In this document: positions 48,458-56,431 of the stretch, in pieces | How positions within the stretch are numbered: the first letter of the stretch is position 1 | Layout: every line of letters begins with the position of its first letter | Assembly: GCA_034670405.1 (NCBI GenBank) | Contig: JAXDDX010000148.1 | Location: 43,501-107,500 of the forward strand | DNA from: Hoplostethus atlanticus | Lineage: Eukaryota > Chordata > Actinopteri > Trachichthyiformes > Trachichthyidae | DNA length: 64,000 nucleotides | Direction of reading: 5' to 3' | The notes under the pieces: model-generated | Seen by the model: only the letters and a program-made list of their open reading frames with translations | Told to the model about the DNA's origin: nothing | The model's database searches: none | Made by a program: the position numbers and the translations under genes

Positions 48458-51400
48458 ATCTGTCTGTCTGTCTGTCTGTCTGTCTGATTACATCATACCT
48501 GTCCAGTCTGGTCAGTTTTAACTCTCATCTTCTGGTTTGCTGAACAGAGAGCCAAGCCCCGCCCACATATGATGGCAGCGGTGATGGATGGGTCCGAGGG
48601 CCAATGAGAGCAGAGCGACAGAGAGGCGACAGCCCCAGTCCTGACCCGTGAGTTCAACCGGACCTCATGCGCTCATTATAAACCCAAGCTGACACACCAG
48701 ATCCCTTCAGATCAACAGATCCCTGTACCAGATCATATACTGTTGATGTATGAACGTGACCCCCCACTGGGTCCGTCCGTCCTTCTTTCCCTACTTCAGC
48801 TCTTCCCTGCTTCACATTCATACAGTTCCACCCATTCACACCACCAGTCACTGGGAGCTGACCAGTACCACCAGTCTCCTACTGGTTCCACTGGGAGCTG
48901 ACCAGTACCACCAGTCACCTACTGGTTCCTCTGGTTCCACTGTACTGGACAGTGGGGGGTCGGTGCCTTGCTCTAGCTGAGGGAGGGGGCGGAGTTACAT
49001 TCAGTTTTCCCCAGACACATTTTCCAGCCAGAGGATTCAAACCAGCAACCTTCTAGTCACAGGACAGCAGGGGTCATCAGGAGAGCTGTAACTTCAGCAG
49101 CCCTGCCAAACCAGTTTTAGTTGATCTCTGATCCGTTCTGTCCTCAGATGTCTGGTTTTAGTCAGATTTAGTCGTATTTTACACAGAAACTGGGTCACAG
49201 CAGCTGACCTCAGACCAGCTCAACGCTGACACCTGCTGGACGATATCTGAGCTCAGACCAGGAACACAGGGCTTTTATCTTCAAACCCCTGAGGAGTTTC
49301 AGATGAAAAAGCAGATCTGGTGTTTTGGAATGAAACCATTCAAATATAAATAATAATATATATAATAATAATAACTTTATTAATCCCCTTTCCTCCCTCT
49401 GGATCAGCTCCATATCAAACAGACCAGAATATATCTGATAGGGTTGGTGATCAATACCAATGACTCATCCATCAAGATTTTATTATATTATTCATTATAT
49501 TTATATTTATTATTTATTGTACACACAGGAAGAAATACGTTCTCCCCATGTTGTTGTAATTCCTCCTGGCCGCCTGTAGGGGTCGATAGTACGGTGGCCC
49601 TGGAGTCCAAAAGTCAGAAAACACAACACATTAAAGTGAATGGGACTTAGTGAACAATGAATCCTCGTTGCTGATTGGACGAACTGTCCGTCGGTTTCCC
49701 TGGTTCGCTCTTCTTCTGCTGTGTTTGATTCACGATTCATCTCCAGTTGGAGTCACTTCAATGTGTTCCGATAATTTGTCAGTACACGGTACGATAGAGG
49801 TCATAGATTACTTAAAGTACGTCGCTCAAGGGTACTTTGGTAGGTGTGGCCACATGGCGGCAGGATAAACAGTTCAGATCTGATTTCCTGTCTCCTCCAG
49901 GTGCAGCGGCGCCCCCTGTAGGGAGGGAGGATCCAGGCTCTCCCTGCGTCGGATCTTCTCGGCCGTGGGGCTGAGTCGTCGTCGAACTGGCAGCCTGGAT
50001 CGGCTGACCTCCCGGCCCCACCCCCCCTCACCTGGCCCCGCCTCACCTGTCCTCCCGACGCCCTCCGGCCTGCTGAGGAAAAGCCCCTCCCTCCAGTCCC
50101 TCGGCACGGTGAGGCTCGGTGCTACAGCGGCTAACAGGCTTTCTGACTTACAGGATAGCTTGATGTTGTTTTTGTCCAGCAGGCGGCGCCGGGCCTGCAG
50201 CTGAGGAAGTCGCCGTCGCTCCGGAGCGTCCAGTCAGACCAGAAGAAGAACGACCGCTCTGCTGCTTACAGCCCAGTTACCAGGTACCAGCACTCTCTAC
50301 TGGGGGTCTCACCCCCACCCTGTCTCTCTCTCTCTCTCTCTGTCTGTCTGTCTCTCTTAGAGAAGAGAAACAGGTCCCTGACTAGACACACACAACATGT
50401 CACCCCACACACATGCACAGGCATTTTCAGGTCAGAGGGCAGCCATTGAACGGCACACCTGGAGCCGTTTGGGGTTAAGTGCCTTGCTCAAGGTCACTTC
50501 GGCAGTGTTGGTGGGCACCGTAGCTGTGACACCAGTCATTTTTTTCCCTCCGGTGATGGGTCGGCCTCTCTAACCACTAGGCCAACCTGCCTCTCTTGTC
50601 TGTCTCTCTCTTGTCTGTCTCTCTCTTGTCTGTCTCTCTCTCTGTCAACCAGACCAGTATCTAGACAGGTTTGAATCAGTGCTGATGGATCACCTGTCGG
50701 CATATGAACACTGTGTGTGTGTGTGTTTGTGTCTCTGTGTGTCCAGCAGGGGACTCCAACGGGCCCTCAGTGTGGAGGACGTGGGCCGTCCCAGCGGGGT
50801 GCGTCCGGTGGGCCGGGTGTCCCAGGTCTGTCCTGACGGGACGCTGCTGCTGGAGCTCAGCAGGCCGAGGGGAAGCTACGGCTTCCTGATCAGCAGGGGG
50901 AGAGGACGCCCTGACTCTGGTACTAATACTACTAGTACCAGTACTAGTACTACTGATACTACTACTACTGATACAGCAGGGGGAGAGGACGCCCCGACTC
51001 TGGTACTAATACTACTAGTACCAGTACTAGTACTACTGATACTACTACTACTGATACAGCAGGGGGAGAGGACGCCCCGACTCTGGTACTAATAGTACTA
51101 GTACCAGTCCTAGTACTACTGATACTACTACTACTGATACAGCAGGGGGAGAGGACGCCCCGACTCTGGTACTAATACTACTAATACCAGTACTATTACT
51201 ACTGATACTACTACTACTGATACAGCAGGGAGAGAGGACGCCCCGACTCTGGTACTAATACTACTAGTACCAGTACTAGTACTACTGATACTACTACTAC
51301 TGATACAGCAGGGGGAGAGGACGCCCCGACTCTGGTACTAATAGTACTAGTACCAGTCCTATTACTACTGATACTACTACTACTGATACAGCAGGGAGAG

Positions 51401-52077
51401 AGGACGCCCCGACTCTGGTACTAATACTACTAGTACCAGTACTATTACTACTGATAGTACTACTACTGATACGCGTGGCTCGACTACGCCGAGTGCTGGG
51501 CGCCGAATTGCGCGGCCTGTCAATCAAACTGTGGGGAGGGTGGGCTAGTGGTTTCGGTGCTTGAACTCGACTCGTTAAAGAACAGGAGATTAATCATTTA
51601 TTTTTAGGTCGCATCTTAGAAATTGTGCAATGGGTTTTAAAGGTTTCACAAGCTGAAGGGGCATGAAATGTTGTCAGCCTGTAGTGAGTCACAGTTTTCA
51701 GATAGAAATCACCAAAAAAGAGATAAAAGAATTACGAGGTTTTCACTCAGCAACAGCGAAATACAGTTTATTAGTCAGCATATGCTGTTGGTGTGTTTGA
51801 TTAGTAGCATAACCCAGCTAAACTGTATTTACAGAGTACAGTAGATGACTGGTTGTGTGTGTGTGTGTGTGTGTGTGTAGGTGTGTATGTGGAGGAGATG
51901 GTGGACAGCAGTACAGAGAAGCTGTATGCCGGGTTGCTGGGAGTTGGCGATGAGATCGTGGAGGTGAACGGTGAGAAGGTGGCTGGTCTCAGTCTGGACC
52001 TGGTGACCCGGCTTCTGACCCAGAACAGCGCCGCCTCCGTCCGGGTCCTCCGACATAGGAAACTGCCGCCACGGTAG
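40679..52077 (+). CDS. kiaa1614: KIAA1614 orthologue, uncharacterised PDZ-domain protein
   Basis: Nine coding exons: 40679-41537, 43954-44023, 45062-45196, 47088-48397, 48548-48647, 49901-50108, 50180-50283, 50750-50919, 51881-52077. Every junction is GT-AG, phases agree, and the total is 1,050 codons plus TAG. The start at 40679 is the first ATG after an in-frame TGA at 40652. Visible parts: Ser/Pro-rich N-terminus with [19 protein letters not shown] (about residues 257-275); a basic exon with [19 protein letters not shown]; a conserved-looking [20 protein letters not shown] (about 406-425); seventeen HQD-type triplets (about 682-732); a polyproline run; [20 protein letters not shown]; and a C-terminal PDZ domain (about 950-1045) with carboxylate-binding loop SYGFLI and a GDEIVEVNG segment. 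Its function is unknown in any species to my knowledge; scaffolding is only suggested by the PDZ domain. Naming rests on architecture, length (human about 1,190) and convergent linkage to stx6 followed by ier5 as in human 1q25.3. Earlier 5' noncoding exons are likely but not identified. Confidence 0.87.
42000..43340 (+). repeat. 21-bp minisatellite, about 64 copies, with higher-order duplication
   Basis: Unit GGAAACGTTAGCGGCGCTGT(A) in KIAA1614 intron 1. A rare variant pair (GTAAGAAA followed by GTAGAAAA) occurs at about 42330 and again about 462 bases on (22 units), showing a block duplication. Frames are open on both strands (VGNVSGA heptads on plus). No splice site or homology supports translation. 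Confidence 0.95.
43497..43640. repeat. GATA microsatellite plus retroposon tail
   Basis: GATA repeats (43530-43548) run into ACTTTATTGATCCCCGGGGG, a 3'-tail motif very common in fish retroposons. Opposite-strand or degraded versions are at 33765-33810 (GGGGATCAATAAAGTATCC) and 6546-6600. Confidence 0.5.
44293..44690 (-). repeat. Dispersed repeat, copy B
   Basis: Reverse-complement partner of 13190-13616, lying in KIAA1614 intron 2. Homology stops sharply at GTCTTGTCTTTAGCCCTAGT on the left. Confidence 0.75.
45500..45735 (+). repeat. Dispersed repeat with ATT core, copy 2
   Basis: Same flanks as 26119-26310 with a TTA/GTT core. It lies in KIAA1614 intron 3. Confidence 0.7.
46600..46993 (+). 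repeat. AAT-rich minisatellite
   Basis: About 33-bp units of AACTCTAACTGTAATAATAA with AAT runs, in KIAA1614 intron 3 just before exon 4. Confidence 0.9.
48067..48219 (+). repeat. kiaa1614: Coding 9-bp repeat (17 HQD-type triplets)
   Basis: Seventeen CACCARGAC units in frame inside KIAA1614 exon 4, giving His-Gln-Asp triplets with rare YQD, HQA and HQG. A polyproline CCT run follows at about 48325-48356. Confidence 0.95.
48420..48486 (+). repeat. TGTC microsatellite
   Basis: TCTG tract starting 22 bases after the exon 4 donor of KIAA1614. Confidence 0.9.
48848..48945 (-). repeat. Dispersed minisatellite, block 3
   Basis: Two to three copies of CACTGGGAGCTGACCAGTAC in KIAA1614 intron 5. Confidence 0.85.
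50380..50597 (-). mobile_element. tRNA-derived SINE in KIAA1614 intron 7
   Basis: Read on the minus strand it begins GGCAGGTTGGCCTAGTGGTT (A box TGGCCTAGTGG). Later on the plus strand it shows GTGCCTTGCTCAAGGTCACT. It lies between coding exons 7 and 8. Confidence 0.65.
50891..51471 (+). repeat. kiaa1614: 83-bp tandem repeat overlapping an exon end and its splice donor
   Basis: CAGCAGGGGGAGAGGACGCC starts recur every 83 bases from 50891 (50974, 51057, 51140 and on), about seven units. The first unit includes the last 29 bases of KIAA1614 exon 8 and its donor (CTCTG|GTACTAAT). Each later unit repeats that exon end and donor. Confidence 0.93.
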
Positions 52078-52665
52078 CCGCAAAATGCCACCTAGCGACA
52101 ACCTGAACCTAGCTACAACCTCCACGCTAGCCGCAACACGCTGCCTAGCGACAACCTGAACCTAGCTACAACCTCCACGCTAGCCGCAACACGCTGCCTA
52201 GCGACAACCTGAACCTAGCTACAACCTCCACGCTAGCCGCAACACGCTGCCTAGCGACAACCTGAACCTAGCTACAACCTCCACGCTAGCCGCAACACGC
52301 TGCCTAGCGACAACCTGAACCTAGCTACAACCTCCACGCTAGCCGCAACACGGTGCCTAGCGACAACCTGAACCTAGCTACAACCTCCACGCTAGCTGCA
52401 ACACGGTGCCTAGCGACAACCTGAACCTAGCTACAACCTCCACGCTAGCTGCAACACGGTGCCTAGCGACAACCTGAACCTAGCTACAACCTCCACGCTA
52501 GCTGCAACACGGTGCCTAGCGACAACCTGAACCTAGCTACAACCTCCACGCTAGCTGCAACACGGTGCCTAGCGACAACCTGAACCTAGCTACAACCTCC
52601 ACGCTAGCTGCAACACGGTGCCTAGCGACAACCTGAACCTAGCTACAACCTCCATACTAACCACA
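52071..52665 (+). repeat. 53-bp tandem repeat starting at the KIAA1614 stop codon
   Basis: About 11 copies of TAGCGACAACCTGAACCTAG + CTACAACCTCCACGCTAGC. The TAG stop at 52075 falls in the first, divergent unit. The array is the start of the 3' UTR. Confidence 0.93.
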
Positions 52666-53096
52666 ACACGACACGTCAGACTGTCAGACTGTTCTGGAGG
52701 CCAGAAGCCGAAAAGAGAATTTTTACTTTTCCAAAGCAACCTTGGAGCTTCATTTGGAGTTTCAAACTCAGCTACAGGAAGCGCAGTGCATTATGGGATG
52801 AGTTTTATGACAGGTACTACTAAATTTCTGACCAATGAAGGCAGTGGCTCCTCCCACGTGGCTTTGGTTGATAAATTATGGTTGGCTTGGATAGTTTCAG
52901 TGTGAAACGTAACCAAACTGATGCATAAATCAACAAACTGCTCTCAGGTCAGAGGTCTTAATATATCAAGCCTCATGGCGGTGCCCGTACACCACCAGGT
53001 TTCTAACTGGTTTCATCACTTCCTGTGGCGTGGCGAAGGTCCAGACCAACAGCAGTGACGCTTCACCAACTCATCTGTCATAACTTGCTGTAATGT

Positions 53097-53112
53097 AATA
53101 AAATGTAATAAA
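53097..53112 (+). terminator. kiaa1614: Candidate KIAA1614 poly(A) signals
   Basis: Two AATAAA hexamers lie at 53097-53102 and 53107-53112, about 1 kb after the KIAA1614 stop codon. The second lies partly inside the left arm of a 21-bp hairpin (53108-53152). Another AATAAA is at 53784-53789. Which one is used cannot be told from the sequence. Confidence 0.4.
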
Positions 53113-53152
53113 TCCTGTTAATGTAATACATTATTACATTAACAGGATTTAT
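53108..53152 (+). other. Perfect 21-bp hairpin
   Basis: The left arm 53108-53128 and right arm 53132-53152 are perfect reverse complements around a 3-base CAT loop. It lies in the probable KIAA1614 3' UTR. Confidence 0.85.
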
Positions 53153-53874
53153 GACATCACTAGGGGTGTGACCTTTTTCATTATTACAATATCAGTCTGA
53201 TGTTATTGGCAATTGATTACATTAACAGGTTTTATAACCTGTCAGAGGGACATTGTATTACATTTTGACAAGCCTGTACATTATCAGGCATCCATAACAT
53301 GCTACCAGTGTCCTGATGCTCATTGACTGTTTCCTCCCCGTCTGTCCATCTCCATCCTGGTACCCAGGTCAGTTTTGTACCAAGCAGAGAGGGAATCTTC
53401 TCTGCCGTTTGGTAAAAAGCTTAAAGGCCAAAGTACTACAAAACACTACTAGCAACCAGTGAGTCGGTACTCAACACTGATGAGGGTATATGTTCAGGTT
53501 TCATACAAGAAACATCACAGGAACAACAGACTACTTCTCCAAAGTTCTTCCAGGTTTCTGAGGGAACTGAAATCTGCTGCTGAGAGGTTTTCAAATTCAT
53601 TGATTCATCAAATCAATATCTAAAGGACCAGGTCTCAGACAGCACTGAGAGTGAAACAGAGCATCACAGTCATCCAGGGAAGGGGGTCAATGTGAAGATC
53701 AATATTACTAAGATCAATATCAGATCAGAGTCTGAGAGTTAACATGTAAATATGTATCTTATGTTTATTTATATTTACAGTCCAAATAAAGCAAAGTCTG
53801 ACTTCCTGTTCCTTCTGTAGTTCCAAACCTTAGTTGACATAACATACTTATAACACACTAATAACCCATAGTCT

Positions 53875-54436
53875 CCATGTAGTCTAGACTGGTATGTAGT
53901 CTCCATGTAGTCTAGACTGGTATGTAGTCTCCATGTAGTCTAGACTGGTATGTAGTCTCCATGTAGTCTAGACTGGTATGTAGTCTCCATGTAGACTAGA
54001 CTGGTATGTAGTCTCCATGTAGTCTAGACTGGTATGTAGTCTCCATGTAGACTAGACTGGTATGTAGTCTCCATGTAGACTAGACTGGTATGTAGTCTCC
54101 ATGTAGTCTAGACTGGTATGTAGTCTCTATGTAGACTAGACTGGTATGTAGTCTCCATGTAGTCTAGACTGGTATGTAGTCTCTATGTAGACTAGACTGG
54201 TATGTAGTCTCCATGTAGTCTAGACTGGTATGTAGTCTCCATGTAGACTAGACTGGTATGTAGTCTCCATGTAGTCTAGACTGGTATGTAGTCTCCATGT
54301 AGACTAGACTGGTATGTAGTCTCCATGTAGTCTAGACTGGTATGTAGTCTCTATGTAGACTAGACTGGTATGTAGTCTCCATGTAGTCTAGACTGGTATG
54401 TAGTCTCTATGTAGTCTAGACTGGTATGTAGTCTAC
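53875..54436 (+). repeat. 28-bp minisatellite
   Basis: About 20 units of ATGTAGTCTAGACTGGTATG with GTCT/GACT and CCAT/CTAT variants, between KIAA1614 and stx6. Confidence 0.93.
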
Positions 54437-54437
54437 A

Positions 54438-54515
54438 TTATTTGTCATTTAACAGACGCCTTTATCCGAAGGTACTTACTTGACACTATGGGTATCGAAC
54501 CCACAACCCTCATAC
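54438..54515 (-). mobile_element. SINE fragment
   Basis: Complement of the SINE tail (ATTTAACAGACGCCTTTATC) and a B-box-like GGGTATCGAACCC at the end of a 28-bp minisatellite. Confidence 0.5.
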
Positions 54516-54552
54516 GTGTAGACTGGTATGTAGTCTACATGTAGACTGGGAT

Positions 54553-54613
54553 GTGTACACACACACACACGTACACACACACACACGTACACACACACAC
54601 ACACACACGTACA

Positions 54614-54655
<42 letters not shown>
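54553..54655 (+). repeat. CA microsatellite with ACGT interruptions
   Basis: The CA tract directly abuts the LINE copy at 54657. More CA repeats resume at its other side (55044-55089). Confidence 0.9.
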
Positions 54656-54656
<1 letters not shown>

Positions 54657-54657
<1 letters not shown>

Positions 54658-55044
54658 ATTACAGTCATTTAGCAGACGCTTTTATCCAAAGCGACTTACA
54701 ATAAGTGCATTCAACATAGGTAGGCAAGAAAACTACTAGTCACCAGAAATCGTAAGTGCATTTCCTTCCTAAACAAGCAACTAAGAGCATAACTAGTGTT
54801 AAGGTAAGAGTGCAGTAAGTTAGCAACCTACTATATCTTAAACAAATGAGACAAATAAGAGAACCAAATAAACAAGAGCTAAGACAAATAAGTGTATCAA
54901 ATGAACAAGAGCCAATAAACAAGAGCTCAGACACATAATTGACGACAAATAGGCAAGGCTAAGAGGAAGGGTCAGGGTAGTGTTTCCTGAAGAGGTGGGT
55001 TTTCAGCCTGGTGAAAGATGGGCAGCGACTCTGCTGTCCTGACA
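54657..55044 (-). mobile_element. 5'-truncated L2/CR1-like LINE copy, near-identical to 15537-15924
   Basis: This stretch aligns without gaps to 15537-15924 with four mismatches that I count. It contains only the 3' UTR and the last coding bases. It sits inside a CA microsatellite, with CA repeats on both sides, between KIAA1614 and stx6. Confidence 0.9.
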
Positions 55045-55048
55045 CACT

Positions 55049-55091
<43 letters not shown>

Positions 55092-55097
55092 TTGTCT

Positions 55098-55103
55098 TTT
55101 ATT
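55098..55103 (-). terminator. stx6: Possible stx6 poly(A) signal
   Basis: TTTATT on the plus strand reads AATAAA for stx6, about 1.3 kb after its stop. It lies at the edge of a dispersed repeat copy, so it may be chance. Confidence 0.25.
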
Positions 55104-55440
55104 GAAATACATCTGGTCCGGTCTGATATGATGACATGATGCAGTTTGATTGATTACATATTTATTGTAGAATTGATCAATACTACACTGGATGTCTATG
55201 AAGAACTGATTCTAATGAGACGTTCTGATCAGATTCCACACAAGTATGAATTATTATTATCAATAGTATTATTACAATAATAATACTATTGGTGATATTA
55301 TTATTATCATTATCATCATCATCATCGTTATTAATAATACTAATATTGTTATTGATTATATTATTATTGTTGTTGTTGTTCTCAGATAGGTCTCAGTGGG
55401 GAGGTTCATTGTCCCAATACAATTCTGGTATTCTTGAATA
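55100..55440 (+). repeat. Dispersed repeat with ATT/ATC core, copy 3
   Basis: Same left flank (TTGATTGATTACATATTTAT) and a longer imperfect ATT/ATC core, then TCAGTGGGGAGGTTCATTGT. It lies between KIAA1614 and stx6. Confidence 0.7.
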
Positions 55441-56431
55441 ATATTGAAGTTATTTTTGGTTTGAATGATTCCTGAAACAGCAGCAGGGTGAAGGAGTCTT
55501 GACGCCTCCAAACACCGCCGCTTCATTCAGTCAAATAATAGAAGCAAATACCACAAAACACAAAGCTACAGAGAAATGAAATACAAGAGCAAAAACAAAA
55601 CTGAAGGGAGGAGGAAAGTTCTAGTGTTTTTAGTGTTTCTTTACCCGTTTGGATTCTCCTCCAGTGACCTCAACTAGAACTAACCTCAGAGGACGATGTG
55701 GTTTAGTGTGTCATAACCTGGTTAGTGCATCACTGCCAAGGCCCTTTAAATACAACACAAGATAAAAAGACTCAACATTATTCTGTAAAACATCCAAACT
55801 CTAAAATGCCGTGACAAACATTTCCACCCTGGTTGACCTCTGACCTCTCCTCGGAGGCCCGCCATCTTGTTTCACCAACAGTCAAATACTAAATAGATGA
55901 AAGTGCATTTTCAGTCCGATTCAGCAGGAAGAGTTTAGTCAGGAAGTACAAGGAAGGATAGGGACCAGTATTGACCAGTATGGACCGGTATGGACCGGTA
56001 TGGACAGGATCCGGAACAGTCTAGTACAGGGTGAAGTCCAGTCCAGGAGGGACAGACTCTAGTAATGTGCACTAAACCAGTAGAGTCCAACAGAGACCAC
56101 CAGACTCCAGTAGGCTCCAGTCCAGTCCAGTCCAATAGACTCCAATAGAGTCCGATAGACTCCAACAGAGTCCAACAGACTCCAGTAGAGTCCAACAGAC
56201 TCCAGTATAGCCTAGCACAGTCCAGTATAAACTGGTTTAGTCCAATAGAAACATAAAACCACCAGTTCTCCTCCTGCTGAGAGGAACTGGTGGATGAAAG
56301 TCTGGAGGAGGAAGATGATAATGTCAAAGGATGAAGAAGAGGATGACAACCAGCAGACCAGTAGAGTCCAGTAGAAACAGGGTTGACACCAGCTGGTTCA
56401 TGGTGTGGACGAGGAGGATGACGATGTCCAA

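Larger units (their letters stand above)
52666..56431. other. 3' flank shared by KIAA1614 and stx6
   Basis: It holds the hairpin, poly(A) candidates, the 28-bp minisatellite, the LINE copy, dispersed repeat copy 3 and a degenerate AGTCCAGTAGA-type repeat (55960-56220) just after the stx6 stop. No gene. Confidence 0.5.

Noticed and set aside
52071-52665. Regular 53-bp repeats considered as a CRISPR array
   Set aside because: No distinct spacers: the whole unit repeats. The genome is eukaryotic.
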